64,000 nucleotides of DNA from contig CAOKOL010000010.1 of the NCBI GenBank assembly GCA_948470335.1, forward strand, positions 25,046 to 89,045, written 5' to 3'. Positions 52,559 through 62,338 of this stretch are shown in pieces. The notes beneath the pieces are model-generated. The model searched no databases, was not told where the DNA came from, and saw nothing but the letters and a program-made list of their open reading frames with translations. This DNA comes from an uncultured Lachnospiraceae bacterium. GTDB lineage: Bacteria; Bacillota; Clostridia; Lachnospirales; Lachnospiraceae. Position 1 is the stretch's first letter; each line of letters starts with the position of its first letter. The position numbers were made by a program, and so were the translations under genes.

Positions 52559-53600
52559 CCTCGTCTCCTCCCTTATTGATGATTACCTCTCCTTCATCCT
52601 CCAGACGTCGGATCACATTCACGATCCTCTGCTGTGCTTCTTCTACGTCTTTCAGTCTGACGTTCGTGGTAATCTCCATATCGCTTCTCACAGTCTCGGT
52701 CTGACGCTTAGACATATTGGAGAAGAAGATCTGTTTCATCTCGTCGGAAGCAGTCTTAAGGGCATATACAATATCCTTGGTATCGCAATCCCGAACAAAA
52801 CGCTGTACGGAACGATCGTCCATATCCAGAATATTCTCGAATACGAACATACGGTCCCTGATATCCTGAGCCAGATCCGGATCGGATTTGTCCAGTTCTT
52901 CGAAAATACGCCGCTCGTTGCTGCGGTCCACATGGTTCATCATGTCGGCTACGTATTCCACGCCACCCAGGTTCATATTGTCCTCGCTGGTAATGATGGT
53001 CGCGAACTTCCGCTTCATCTCTTCTTCTACAATGGCAATGGCTTCGGGAGATACCCGGTCCATCTTCGCCATGGCTTCCACCACGGAGATCCGTTTCCCT
53101 TCCGGAAGCTGCTCCAACACCCGTGCGGACTGTTCCGGATCCATATAGGACATAATCAGTGCGATCACCTGCGGTCTCTCCTGCTGCAAAAGCGCAAGCA
53201 GTGTCTTGGGGTCGCCCTTTGTGAAGAAGTTAAAGGGTTTGGACTGCAGTGTTTTCGACACTTTCTCCAGCAGGTTTCTGGCCGTAGATTCACCAAACGC
53301 TTTTTCCAGCACGTCACGGGCATAATCCAGACCGCCGTCCGTCATCATTTTATGGGTCAGGCAAAGCTTATAGAATTCGTCAAGAGCACCTTCCACCTGG
53401 GCATTGTTGTTCTTTCCCATCTTTGCCACTTCATAGGTAAGATCCTCAATATCCTGCTCGCTCAGATACTTATAAATCTGAGACGCCCGGTCCGCACCCA
53501 GGGAAACCACCACAAGGGCAGCCTTCTGCGCCGTGTCAAGCGGTTCAACTTTTTCTTCTTCCAGAACCGGCGCTTTACTTGCGCTTTCTGTTGCTGCCAT
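52542..53600 (-). CDS. fliG: Flagellar motor switch protein FliG
   Basis: This 352-residue protein has the EHPQ-type motif (QERPQVIALIMSYMDPEQSA), the middle domain (GVEYVADMMNHVDRSNERRI) and C-terminal charged torque residues (DDRSVQRFVRDCDTKDIVYA). FliG sits on the MS ring and interacts with MotA and FliM. The coding start overlaps the end of fliF by 26 bp, and the coding end overlaps fliH. There is GAGGCGACG before the ATG. Confidence 0.96.
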   Translation of the reverse strand: MAATESASKAPVLEEEKVEPLDTAQKAALVVVSLGADRASQIYKYLSEQDIEDLTYEVAKMGKNNNAQVEGALDEFYKLCLTHKMMTDGGLDYARDVLEKAFGESTARNLLEKVSKTLQSKPFNFFTKGDPKTLLALLQQERPQVIALIMSYMDPEQSARVLEQLPEGKRISVVEAMAKMDRVSPEAIAIVEEEMKRKFATIITSEDNMNLGGVEYVADMMNHVDRSNERRIFEELDKSDPDLAQDIRDRMFVFENILDMDDRSVQRFVRDCDTKDIVYALKTASDEMKQIFFSNMSKRQTETVRSDMEITTNVRLKDVEEAQQRIVNVIRRLEDEGEVIINKGGDEGDIIV

Positions 53601-55251
53601 TCTCGTCGCCTCCTTCCCCTCTCAGCCATCCCTGAACCAGTTTCGCCGCGATCTGCGGGTTCTGATCTACGAAATCGCCGATGTTCTGCTTTAACTTCAA
53701 GCTGTGCTGCATCCGCAGATTCAGTACGGCCTCGCTGTTTTCCATCTCGTCGTCCTCATCAAAAGCGAAGGCATCGCTCTCTCCCACCGAATCTTCGGCC
53801 AGAGGAATATAGCCATCTCCCAGTTCCATCTCTTCTTCCAGCTCTTCCGCCTTTTTCTTCTTCCGGCGGCGCAGAATCATCAAGAGCAGCAACAGCAGAA
53901 TCAGAACCGCCTGAGCGATTACCGCGATCAGCAGCGGCAGCGGAATGGTCCTCTGCACCACCGGCGACGTCGTGTCGGAAGGATTGGCCGCAGCCGCCTT
54001 CTGTTCCGTGGACAGGGAACGAACGATGGAAACCTTCTGGTTCGCCTGGGTCCGGTCGATCCCTGCTGAATTCGCGATCAGATTAATCAAATCCTGATTG
54101 GAAATCTCCAGGTCGTCGGTGTTGATTACCGCAGCCACACTGACATCCTGCAGAACGCCCGGACTGACCTGACGCTGCTCTTTCAGCACATTATAAAGCC
54201 ACTGTCTGGCATAGTTGCTGCTGGAATAACCGGTGACGCCGTCGCCTCCGGTATCATATGTATATCTGGGTTCGTCCGCATTTGCATCCGCTCCCACCAC
54301 GTCGCCTGCGCCGTCCGCCTCGGCGCCGGAATATTCTCCCGACCCCGACTCACTTTCCAGCAGGCCCGTCTTGTCTTCATCATCAATCTTTTCCGGAACG
54401 GTGTACTGGGTGCTCTCGGAAATGATCTGTTCCATATTCAAGGTCCCCTTAACGGAAACAGCTACATTTCCCTGACCGTACAGCTTCTCCAGAATCCGAC
54501 GGATATTCGCCGCGATATTTTCTTCCACCATGGCAGTCAGCTCCGCCATACTGGTTCCGTCCGCGGAAACGCCGGTATTCTCCTCGCCGTTTACCTCCAG
54601 GCCGGTAGCCGCATCAAAGACTGACACATTGGTAAAGGTCATACCATTGACGCAGTGAGCGATCAGGTTTTTGATCGCCGCCGCCTGCTCCGGCTGTAAA
54701 GACTCGCCGCTCTTCATCGTCACCGTAACACTGGCCGAGCGTTCATTCTGCTCCGCCAGGGCGTAGTTGGAAGAATTGGCCGGCGATATGGTCACCTTCG
54801 CATCCTGCACCTGATCGAACAGGCGGATCTGCGCACCCAGACGGTCCTGCAATTCATACAGCGTATACTGCCGCTTATCCGATTCCGTCGTCATCAGCCC
54901 GGCATTGTCTATATACATATCATATGCAAAACCGCTTTTCGGGTAACCTTGCATCAAAAGGCTGACCCGCAACTGATCCACCTGGCTTTCGGGCACGCGA
55001 ATGGTACCCGTAGCATCCACATACTGGTATGTAACCCCCGTATCATATAATAAATTTGCCACTTCCTGGGCTTCTTCCTGATTCAGTCCCGTAAACAGCG
55101 TCGCGTAATCCGTCCGCGACAGCAATTTTAAGGCCAAAACAGCCCCGACGGCAATTATAAGCGTTCCGGCTATAATCACTATCAGGAGCTTTTTGGTTTT
55201 ATCAGATATTTTTGCCCAGTATTCTTTCAACTTTTGCACAGCTTTGCCCAA
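53575..55251 (-). CDS. fliF: Flagellar MS-ring protein FliF
   Basis: This 558-residue protein has two membrane spans (about 22-44 and 450-472) flanking a periplasm-type domain with YscJ-like folds (YATLFTGLNQEEAQEVANLL, QVDQLRVSLLMQGYPKSGFA, YALAEQNERSASVTVTMKSG). The acidic cytoplasmic C-terminus binds FliG. The start is TTG at 55251. FliF forms the ring that is the base for all later assembly. It lies between fliE and fliG. Confidence 0.96.
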   Translation of the reverse strand: MGKAVQKLKEYWAKISDKTKKLLIVIIAGTLIIAVGAVLALKLLSRTDYATLFTGLNQEEAQEVANLLYDTGVTYQYVDATGTIRVPESQVDQLRVSLLMQGYPKSGFAYDMYIDNAGLMTTESDKRQYTLYELQDRLGAQIRLFDQVQDAKVTISPANSSNYALAEQNERSASVTVTMKSGESLQPEQAAAIKNLIAHCVNGMTFTNVSVFDAATGLEVNGEENTGVSADGTSMAELTAMVEENIAANIRRILEKLYGQGNVAVSVKGTLNMEQIISESTQYTVPEKIDDEDKTGLLESESGSGEYSGAEADGAGDVVGADANADEPRYTYDTGGDGVTGYSSSNYARQWLYNVLKEQRQVSPGVLQDVSVAAVINTDDLEISNQDLINLIANSAGIDRTQANQKVSIVRSLSTEQKAAAANPSDTTSPVVQRTIPLPLLIAVIAQAVLILLLLLLMILRRRKKKKAEELEEEMELGDGYIPLAEDSVGESDAFAFDEDDEMENSEAVLNLRMQHSLKLKQNIGDFVDQNPQIAAKLVQGWLRGEGGDENGSNRKRK

Positions 55252-55274
55252 CTTTCCTCATGTTTATACTAGAC

Positions 55275-55616
55275 TTAAATATTCATTTTCATAAACTCGT
55301 TATAGGCTTCCACCGCTTTGTTTCGCAAACCAATTAAAACATTTACACTAAGGGCTGCTTTTGCCTCCGCGATCGGCAGCGAGTGAGCGTCGTCAAGCTG
55401 TCCCGTGGACAGAAGATACTGTTTTTCTTCCACTTCCGCCTGCGTCTCATAAACCTGAGACACCGCATTTTTGAAAATATCTCCAAACATGGACAGCTCC
55501 TGATTCTGCTCGCCGTCCGTTTTGTTAATATCTTCCAGGGAATTCCATGGTCTGATCGGCGTGATCGGCTCCATCGTCTTCATCTGCGCAATTGGCTGTA
55601 TGCTTTGTGTATCCAT
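55275..55616 (-). CDS. fliE: Flagellar hook-basal body protein FliE
   Basis: The start is placed at the ATG at 55616 (MDTQSIQPIAQMKT), because AAGGAAG lies 6 nt upstream; a TTG at 55622 directly abuts the site. The 113-residue product has FliE features (DIFKNAVSQVYETQAEVEEK, IAEAKAALSVNVLIGLRNKA, VEAYNEFMKMNI). FliE joins the MS ring and the rod. It directly follows flgB with no flgC between them. Confidence 0.93.
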   Translation of the reverse strand: MDTQSIQPIAQMKTMEPITPIRPWNSLEDINKTDGEQNQELSMFGDIFKNAVSQVYETQAEVEEKQYLLSTGQLDDAHSLPIAEAKAALSVNVLIGLRNKAVEAYNEFMKMNI

Positions 55617-55666
55617 CTCCAACTTCCTTCCTTAACCCGATTTTATTTCACCTAATCCTGCATTAA

Positions 55667-56056
55667 TTAGAACGGCTTTGCCGCTTCCTGGAGGCGGCTG
55701 ATCTCATTGCTCACGGAATTAACCAAGTACTGATATTGATAAGCCGTTCTGACCAGATCAATCTGTTCCTGCGACATGTCCACGTTATTTCCGTCCAGAC
55801 GATGCGTCTCATCCTCCGTCGTATGCACAACGGCCGGGGCCGACGATATGGCACTTCGCACATTTCCCGCGCTTCCCGTAGCGCTGGCCTCCTTCACCTG
55901 TTCCGCCAAGGCATCCTCAAATGTAAGATACTGGGACTTAAAGTCCGGCGTATCATCGTTCGCGATGTTATTCAGCGTGATATTTTGTCTCATCCAAAGC
56001 AGGTCCAATGCTCTCTCAGTCAATGCAATTCCGTTTCCATATAGAAACAATGACAT
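55667..56056 (-). CDS. flgB: Flagellar rod protein FlgB
   Basis: The start is the ATG at 56056 (MSLFLYGNGIALTERALDLL), with AGGAGG 8 nt upstream; an upstream in-frame extension is not homologous. The 129-residue product has the rod motif (WMRQNITLNNIANDDTPDFK) and the FlgB C-terminus (LDGNNVDMSQEQIDLVRTAY). FlgB is the first gene of the long operon and a proximal rod component. The motif NNIANxDTPxFK is typical for FlgB. Confidence 0.94.
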   Translation of the reverse strand: MSLFLYGNGIALTERALDLLWMRQNITLNNIANDDTPDFKSQYLTFEDALAEQVKEASATGSAGNVRSAISSAPAVVHTTEDETHRLDGNNVDMSQEQIDLVRTAYQYQYLVNSVSNEISRLQEAAKPF

Positions 56057-56490
56057 ATCCCGTTCCTCCTTAACGTTTTTCCGAACCGCTCCGTCCATCC
56101 GCCCTTCTCCGGATGCCATCCGCCCCGAATCTTCTTTATACTATGCGGTTGATCTGCAGTACGGTACTCATTCTGTGTTTCTTCACATTATATTTACTGA
56201 ATGTGGTTAACATTACTCATATTATAGAAATAATTTACACCAAAATAACCAGTAAACCAAATGCATTACCCCCTTTGACATTTCCTTGTTTCTACTGGCT
56301 ATCTCTCTTTATTATGTTATAACTTTAAATTGTGTTCATGCGAAAGAGTCCTCTTCTAGTTTAGCACTAACCCACTAATATTTCAACCTGAATTGTCTTT
56401 TTTCTTTGTTTTCATTCAAATTTCACACTTGTGTTAATTTCTTCCATATAACTGGCTGTTTTGATTGCAAAAACCGTAATTTGTGCCAAT
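56057..56490. promoter_or_regulatory. Upstream region of the long flagellar operon
   Basis: This AT-rich region of about 430 bp lies between leuS and flgB. Several -10-like hexamers occur on the minus strand; a possible pair is TTCGCA (56344-56339) with TATAAC (56321-56316) at 17 bp. No sigma-28 or sigma-54 element is seen, as expected for an early operon. I cannot choose one promoter. Confidence 0.4.
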
Positions 56491-56524
56491 ATATGGCCTT
56501 CTAACCGCTGTCAGAAGGCCATAT
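56491..56524 (-). terminator. Stem-loop after leuS
   Basis: A perfect 12-bp stem, ATATGGCCTTCT/AGAAGGCCATAT, with a 10-nt loop lies about 40 bp downstream of the leuS stop. The T-rich tail is better on the plus side, so it may also block opposite transcription. Confidence 0.7.
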
Positions 56525-56565
56525 GGCAATTTTATTTCGTCCTTTTCACTTTTTTCCGGATTCTT

Positions 56566-58965
56566 TCACTTCACCACGAAGTTCACGATCTTGTTCGGCA
56601 CATAAATTTCTTTTATAAGGGTCTTGCCTTCGATCAGGGAAGCAATCTTTTCATTGGCCTTGGCGGCAGTAAACGCATCTTCTTTCTCACAGCCGGTGGG
56701 AATCGCTATGGTGCTCCTTAACTTCCCGTTAATCTGTACGCCGATCTCCACAGTCCGGTCCACAGTCTTTGCCTCGTCATATACCGGCCAGACAGCCAGC
56801 GACAAAAAGCCCTCTCTGCCGGTCTTTTCCCAGATTTCTTCCGCCAGATGAGGCGCAAAAGGGCAAAGCAGCTTCAGATAGGCTGCCAGCTCTTCCTCAT
56901 CCAGCTTCCCGGCCTCGTATACGTCATTCAGGAATGCCATCAGACTTGCGATAGCCGTATTAAATTTCATCTCCTCAATATCCAGAGTGACTTTTTTGAT
57001 CGTCTTATGCAACTTGGACTCCAGCTCCGGCACATGGTCTTTCGTCACCATATCCGGCAATCCGGCCACACGCTCCAGAAACCGCTTGCAGCCTTTCACG
57101 GAATTATCATTCCAGGGCGTCGCGGCGCCGTAATCTCCCATAAACAGCACGTAAGTCCGCAGGGTGTCCGCGCCGTAGTCTTCCACGATATCCAGCGGAT
57201 CCACCACATTCCCCTTGGATTTACTCATCTTATCGCCGTCAGGACCCAAAATCAGCCCCTGGGCCGTCCGCTTCGCATAGGGCTCCGGCGTATTCACCAC
57301 ACCGATATCATATAAGAACCGATGCCAGAACCGGGAATAAATCATATGTCTGGTTACATGCTCCATGCCGCCGTTGTACCAGTCTACCGGCATCCAGTAT
57401 TCCATTTTTTTTCGGTCAACCGGCGCCTGATCGTTATGAGGATCGATATAGCGGAGGAAGTACCAGGAGGAACCGGCCCACTGGGGCATCGTATCCGTCT
57501 CCCGCTTCGCCGCACCGCCGCATTTCGGACAGGTGCAGTTTACAAAGGATTCAATCTTCGCCAGAGGAGACTCTCCGTCTTCGCCCGCCTCGAAATTCTC
57601 TACCTGAGGCAGCCTTAAAGGCAATTCTTCATAGGGAACCGGAACCATGCCGCATTTCGGGCAATGCACGATGGGAATCGGCTCTCCCCAGTATCTCTGG
57701 CGGTTGAATGCCCAGTCTTTCATCTTATACTGAACGCCGGCCCTGCCGATTCCTTCTTTTTCCAGTTCTTCAATCATTCTGGCGATGGAATCTTTTTTAT
57801 TCGTAAGACCGTTCAGGAATCCGGAATTCACCATCTCACCGTCGCCGGCATAGGCTTCTTTCGCAATATCGCCGCCTTTGATTACCTCAATAATCTCAAT
57901 GCCGAATTTTTTCGCAAAATCATAATCCCGCTGGTCATGGGCGGGAACGGCCATAATTGCGCCGGTACCGTAACCCATCATAACATAGTCGGCAATATAT
58001 ACAGGAATCTTGCTACCGTTCACCGGATTTTCTGCCCGGAACCCTTTCACTTCCACGCCGGTCTTGTCTTTCACCAACTGCGTCCGTTCAAATTCTGTCT
58101 TCTTCGCGCACTGTGCCCGGTAATCCCGCACAGCGTCCATATTTTCAATTCGGTCTGCGTATTTGTCGATCAGAGGATGCTCCGGAGCGATTACCATAAA
58201 GGTCACGCCGAACAGGGTATCCGGTCTTGTGGTATAAATCTCCAGTGTTTCCTCTATTCCGTCCAGCCTGAAATTCACAAAAGCGCCGGTGGATTTGCCG
58301 ATCCAGTTCATCTGCTGCTGTTTGATATTCGGCAGATAGTCTACTGTCTCCAGTCCCTCCAGCAGCTTGTCCGCGTATTTGGTAATGCGCAGATACCACA
58401 CGTCTTTGGACTTCTGGACCACATCGCTGTGGCAGATGTCGCATTTTCCGCCCTGGCTGTCTTCGTTAGACAGAACCACTTTGCAGGAAGGACAGTAGTT
58501 GACCCACGCCTTATCCCGGAATACCAGGCCGTGCTCATACATTTTCAGAAAAATCCACTGGGTCCATTTATAAAAGTCTTCTTCCGTCGTATCAATCGTC
58601 CGGTCCCAGTCAAAGGAATATCCCACCCGTCTTAACTGCTCGGAAAAATGACGGATATTCTGATCGGTAATCACCCGCGGATGGGTGGCGGTTTTAATGG
58701 CATAATTCTCCGCCGGAAGGCCGAAGGCGTCGAAGCCGATCGGAAACAGCACGTTGTACCCTTCCATGCGGCGCTTTCTGGACACAACCTCCAGTCCGGA
58801 GTACGCTTTGATATGTCCTACATGCATACCCGCCCCGCTGGGATAGGGAAATTCCACCAGACCGTAAAATTTAGGCTTGTCCGAGGTATCCGACGCTTTA
58901 AAAATCCCCGCATCTTCCCATTTTTTCTGCCACTTGCTTTCAATGTCTTTAAAATTATACTTCAT
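56566..58965 (-). CDS. leuS: Leucyl-tRNA synthetase
   Basis: This 799-residue class I synthetase has HIGH-type HVGH (48-51) and KMSKS (579-583). An insertion domain with zinc-type cysteines sits at about 160-190 (CPSCKVVLSNEDSQGGKCDI) and the editing CP1 domain at about 220-430. It attaches leucine to its tRNA. The length is normal for the bacterial family. The promoter lies 40-70 bp upstream and there is no T-box-like leader between it and the start, which is notable for a Firmicute synthetase gene. Confidence 0.97.
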   Translation of the reverse strand: MKYNFKDIESKWQKKWEDAGIFKASDTSDKPKFYGLVEFPYPSGAGMHVGHIKAYSGLEVVSRKRRMEGYNVLFPIGFDAFGLPAENYAIKTATHPRVITDQNIRHFSEQLRRVGYSFDWDRTIDTTEEDFYKWTQWIFLKMYEHGLVFRDKAWVNYCPSCKVVLSNEDSQGGKCDICHSDVVQKSKDVWYLRITKYADKLLEGLETVDYLPNIKQQQMNWIGKSTGAFVNFRLDGIEETLEIYTTRPDTLFGVTFMVIAPEHPLIDKYADRIENMDAVRDYRAQCAKKTEFERTQLVKDKTGVEVKGFRAENPVNGSKIPVYIADYVMMGYGTGAIMAVPAHDQRDYDFAKKFGIEIIEVIKGGDIAKEAYAGDGEMVNSGFLNGLTNKKDSIARMIEELEKEGIGRAGVQYKMKDWAFNRQRYWGEPIPIVHCPKCGMVPVPYEELPLRLPQVENFEAGEDGESPLAKIESFVNCTCPKCGGAAKRETDTMPQWAGSSWYFLRYIDPHNDQAPVDRKKMEYWMPVDWYNGGMEHVTRHMIYSRFWHRFLYDIGVVNTPEPYAKRTAQGLILGPDGDKMSKSKGNVVDPLDIVEDYGADTLRTYVLFMGDYGAATPWNDNSVKGCKRFLERVAGLPDMVTKDHVPELESKLHKTIKKVTLDIEEMKFNTAIASLMAFLNDVYEAGKLDEEELAAYLKLLCPFAPHLAEEIWEKTGREGFLSLAVWPVYDEAKTVDRTVEIGVQINGKLRSTIAIPTGCEKEDAFTAAKANEKIASLIEGKTLIKEIYVPNKIVNFVVK

Positions 58966-59006
58966 AATTAAAGAGTCCTTTCACACTCACTAACGCTCGT
59001 TATATC

Positions 59007-59035
59007 ATCATATTTCATTGGATGGGGGATGTCAA
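59007..59035 (-). promoter_or_regulatory. Sigma-A promoter of leuS
   Basis: On the minus strand, TTGACA (59035-59030), a 17-bp spacer and TATGAT (59012-59007). The leader would be about 35 nt. Confidence 0.88.
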
Positions 59036-59159
59036 GCGTATAAAGTGAAATCAGGATGAATTTCTTCTTAAATTTGACCTGGAAAGCGATTCCGAACTTC
59101 ATGTAAGGACCTGGCGGAATCATTAACCACTGCCGGCGGAAACAGTTTAAAATAACGGT

Positions 59160-59546
59160 TTATGCCCGGAAGATTACTTGCAGATGAAGGAATACCGGAT
59201 ACAGATAGCTGGCGCCGAAGGTTCCCAGCTTTTTAGGCCCCGACGCCATCCGGTCCAGCTCCAGCGCTTTCCGGAATGCCAGCATAACGCTTGCCCTGGT
59301 CAGACTTTTCTCCTTGCGTGAGACGAACATCTCATGACCTTTCAGCGTATATGTAAATTCCAGCTTTTTTGCCGTATAAAAAGGATACCCCTGAAACATG
59401 ACAAGGGTATCCCATAAAAGATCCTCCAATTCCTTCCTGCAATATTCTTCCTGCCGCAAAAGCGCCTGTTGAAGACGCTTCACCGATGCTTCTCTCTGTT
59501 CGTTCCGGCATCCGCCGGGAACCGTAGGATTTTGACGCTCTGGCAT
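59160..59546 (-). CDS. Small conserved-looking protein of unknown function
   Basis: This 128-residue protein has an AGAGG site 8-9 nt upstream of the ATG. The N-terminal part is basic (KRLQQALLRQEEYCRKELED). The middle, MFQGYPFYTAKKLEFTYTLK, and the following SRKEKSLTRASVMLAFRKAL look like a compact alpha/beta domain. No membrane span or catalytic motif is recognised. It lies between leuS and a tRNA pair, on the same strand as both, so it is probably its own unit. The call as a real gene rests on its ribosome binding site, length and balanced codon use. Confidence 0.68.
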   Translation of the reverse strand: MPERQNPTVPGGCRNEQREASVKRLQQALLRQEEYCRKELEDLLWDTLVMFQGYPFYTAKKLEFTYTLKGHEMFVSRKEKSLTRASVMLAFRKALELDRMASGPKKLGTFGASYLYPVFLHLQVIFRA

Positions 59547-59676
59547 ATGATTAAACCTCTGTCGACCTTTTCAGACATATTACGACAATGTGTTATCTGA
59601 TTATTATATATGGGGGAGAGGAAAAAAGCAATACAGGAGTTTTACGAATGTATTTTCAGCGGACAAAAAATGATCG

Positions 59677-59710
59677 AAAACCCTCGGAAATTAAAATCTC
59701 CGAGGGTTTT
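59677..59710 (-). terminator. Terminator of the tRNA-Glu/tRNA-Cys unit
   Basis: Arms AACCCTCGGAGAT and ATTTCCGAGGGTT (one mismatch) with a short loop lie just after tRNA-Cys, ending in TTTT. Confidence 0.88.
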
Positions 59711-59716
59711 TATGAG

Positions 59717-59788
59717 AGGCGCAGACCGGATTTGAACCGGTGGATACTGGTGTTGCAGACCATTGCCTTACCACTTGGCTACTGCGCC
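59717..59788 (-). tRNA. tRNA-Cys (anticodon GCA)
   Basis: A 72-nt cloverleaf with 7-bp acceptor GGCGCAG/CTGCGCC, T-arm GGTTCAAATCC, anticodon loop CTGCAAC with GCA, and discriminator T as expected for tRNA-Cys. Confidence 0.96.
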
Positions 59789-59800
59789 GTATTTGATAAA

Positions 59801-59872
59801 TGACTCCAGGGGGAATCGAACCCCCGTTACCGCCGTGAAAGGGCGATGTCTTAACCGCTTGACCATGGAGCC
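59801..59872 (-). tRNA. tRNA-Glu (anticodon TTC)
   Basis: A 72-nt cloverleaf with acceptor GGCTCCA/TGGAGTC (one G-T pair), T-arm GGGTTCGATTCCC, and anticodon loop CTTTCAC with TTC. It is 12 bp upstream of tRNA-Cys in the same transcript. Confidence 0.96.
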
Positions 59873-59940
59873 TTCTTCCTATGGCATTCAGAATATCCGT
59901 TTCGGCTTCTATCCATCCTGCCAAAAACCTGACAAAGAGT

Positions 59941-59969
59941 ATTCTACCACAACCGGATTTATTTTGCAA
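59941..59969 (-). promoter_or_regulatory. Promoter of the tRNA pair
   Basis: On the minus strand, TTGCAA (59969-59964), a 17-bp spacer and TAGAAT (59946-59941), about 70 bp before tRNA-Glu. Confidence 0.82.
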
Positions 59970-60100
59970 GAGGAAATTTTATATTTTCGCCTGTTTTTTA
60001 TTATATAACAAACAGATAGTTTTTTACAACATTTTAATCTGGAAAGACAGGCAAAAAAGGATAAAATAAAGCGGTAAATAAAAAATATGGGAGGCCTGTA

Positions 60101-62338
60101 ATGGGAATTGTTTTTAATGAAAACAGCGGTGAATTTCACCTGTATAATCACAATATCAGTTACCTGATAAAAATTTTGCGCAACGGTCAGATGGGACAGC
60201 TCTATTTTGGAAAACGCATTCCCCTGAAAAACGATTACGGCTATTTGATTGAGAATCGTTACCGGCCGACTACTTCTTACATGTATGACGGCGATTATTC
60301 CTTCACACTGGAGCATCTGAAACAGGAATACCCTGCTTACGGGACAACGGATTTCCGTATGCCTGCGCTGGAGATTTTGCAGCCAAACGGCAGTCGGATC
60401 ACGGATTTCAAATATGTCTCCCACAAAATATACAGAGGGAAGCCGGCTCTGGAAGGACTCCCCGCCACTTACACGGAAGAGGAACAGGAAGCGGACACGC
60501 TGGAGCTGCTTTTAAGAGACGAACTGCTCCGGATTGAGATGACGCTGCTCTACACGATTTTTCAGGAGGAAAACGCCGTCGCCAGAAGCGTACGTTTTGA
60601 AAACAACGGCGGCGAAACCTGCCAGCTCACAAGAGCCATGAGCCTTTCTCTGGACCTGCCAGACGACGAATATGAATGGATACAGCTTTCCGGCGCATGG
60701 GGAAGGGAACGTTATGTCAAAACCAGAATGCTGCAGCAGGGCATCCAGTCCGTCAGCAGCACAAGAGGCGCCTCCGGTCATTTTCACAATCCATTTGTGA
60801 TGCTGAAACGCCCCACCGCCGACGAGTTCCAGGGAGAGGTGATAGGGCTGTCCCTGGTCTATTCCGGCAATTTTCTGGCCCAGGCCGAGGTAGACACCTA
60901 TAAAGTCACCCGGCTGATGATCGGAATCAATCCTTTTGGATTTTCCTGGCAGCTTAAACCGGGGGAACATTTCCAGACACCGGAAGCCGTTATCGTATAT
61001 TCTGCCCAGGGCATGAACGGCATGAGCCAGACCTTCCACCGGCTTTACCGCACCCGGCTGGCCAGAGGCTTCTGGAGAGACCGGGAACGCCCCGTACTGA
61101 TTAACAACTGGGAAGCCACTTACTTTGATTTTACCGAAGAACGGCTGATTGAAATCGCAAAAACAGCCAGGGAAGATGGCGTGGAGCTGTTTGTCCTTGA
61201 CGACGGCTGGTTTGGTTCCCGCTGCGGCGAAACCAGTGGTCTGGGTGACTGGTGGCCGAACCCTGCGCGCCTGCCAAAAGGAATCAAGGGTCTTTCCGAA
61301 ACCATCGAGGCCATGGGCATGAAATTCGGCCTCTGGTTTGAGCTTGAAATGGTTAACCGGGACAGCGACTTATACCGCAGTCATCCGGATTGGATCATCC
61401 GAACCCCCGGACGGCATGCCTCTCACGGCCGCAAGCAGTATGTGCTGGATTTCTCCAGAGAGGAAGTCGTGAATTATATCTATGAGCTGGTGGCAAAACT
61501 GCTGCGGGAAGCTAAGGTTTCCTATATTAAATGGGATATGAACCGCTATATTACCGAATGCTTCTCCGAAAGCTACGGCGCCGAGCAGCAAGGAGAAATC
61601 TTCCACCGCTATATTCTGGGCGTATACCGCCTGTATGACAGGCTGAACAGGGAATTTCCCGAAATTCTTTTTGAATCCTGCGCAAGCGGCGGCGGAAGAT
61701 TCGACCCAGGTCTTCTCTATTACGCACCCCAGTGCTGGACCAGCGATGACAGCGACGGCGTGGAACGGCAGAAGATTCAATACGGAACTTCTTATGTGTA
61801 TCCGATCAGCTCCATGGGTGCCCATGTATCCATTACGCCAAACCACCAGCTAAACCGCATTACCCCGCTGAAAACCCGTGGAGACGTGGCGGCTTTCGGT
61901 GCATTTGGCTACGAACTGGATCTGGCCAGACTCACGGCAGAAGAACGGGAGCTGGTAAGAGAACAGGTCCGTTTTGTAAAAAAATACAGGAAACTCATTC
62001 ACACCGGTACGTTTTACCGGCTGCTGAGTCCTTTCGATGGAAATTTCACGGCCTGGATGGTGGTTTCCGCGGATCGGAGACAGGCGCTGGTAGCTTATTT
62101 CAAACTGCTGAACGACGTGAACCGGGAATACCGCAGGCTTTCCCTGCACGGTCTGGACGAATCCCTTTTATACCGTATGACCGAAGATCACGTGGAAAAA
62201 GGGAGCTTTTATGGAAGTGAATTGATGAATATCGGCATGATAACCACTGACGCGTCCGCCGGGGAGGTGCCTCAGGGAGAAGAACCCTGCTGTGATTTCT
62301 GGTCGAGAATCGTTGTGCTGGAGGCGGAAAACAGATGA
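60101..62338 (+). CDS. Alpha-galactosidase, glycoside hydrolase family 36
   Basis: This 745-residue enzyme hydrolyses alpha-1,6-galactosides such as melibiose and raffinose. It has an N-terminal beta-sandwich (about 1-320), a TIM barrel (about 330-640) and a C-terminal beta domain. The nucleophile is D479 in SYIKWDMNRYITE. The acid/base Asp lies in the SDDSDGVERQ segment (548-557). The substrate-binding DDGWFGSR (near residue 366) and ESCASGGGRFD are also typical. It has no signal peptide, so it acts in the cytoplasm on imported oligosaccharides. GGGAGG lies 6-8 nt upstream. Its stop overlaps the next gene as ATGA. Confidence 0.95.
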   Translation: MGIVFNENSGEFHLYNHNISYLIKILRNGQMGQLYFGKRIPLKNDYGYLIENRYRPTTSYMYDGDYSFTLEHLKQEYPAYGTTDFRMPALEILQPNGSRITDFKYVSHKIYRGKPALEGLPATYTEEEQEADTLELLLRDELLRIEMTLLYTIFQEENAVARSVRFENNGGETCQLTRAMSLSLDLPDDEYEWIQLSGAWGRERYVKTRMLQQGIQSVSSTRGASGHFHNPFVMLKRPTADEFQGEVIGLSLVYSGNFLAQAEVDTYKVTRLMIGINPFGFSWQLKPGEHFQTPEAVIVYSAQGMNGMSQTFHRLYRTRLARGFWRDRERPVLINNWEATYFDFTEERLIEIAKTAREDGVELFVLDDGWFGSRCGETSGLGDWWPNPARLPKGIKGLSETIEAMGMKFGLWFELEMVNRDSDLYRSHPDWIIRTPGRHASHGRKQYVLDFSREEVVNYIYELVAKLLREAKVSYIKWDMNRYITECFSESYGAEQQGEIFHRYILGVYRLYDRLNREFPEILFESCASGGGRFDPGLLYYAPQCWTSDDSDGVERQKIQYGTSYVYPISSMGAHVSITPNHQLNRITPLKTRGDVAAFGAFGYELDLARLTAEERELVREQVRFVKKYRKLIHTGTFYRLLSPFDGNFTAWMVVSADRRQALVAYFKLLNDVNREYRRLSLHGLDESLLYRMTEDHVEKGSFYGSELMNIGMITTDASAGEVPQGEEPCCDFWSRIVVLEAENR

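Noticed and set aside
52356..54086. 576-residue open frame on the plus strand
   Set aside because: It lies antisense to fliG, fliH and fliF, all clearly coding on the minus strand.
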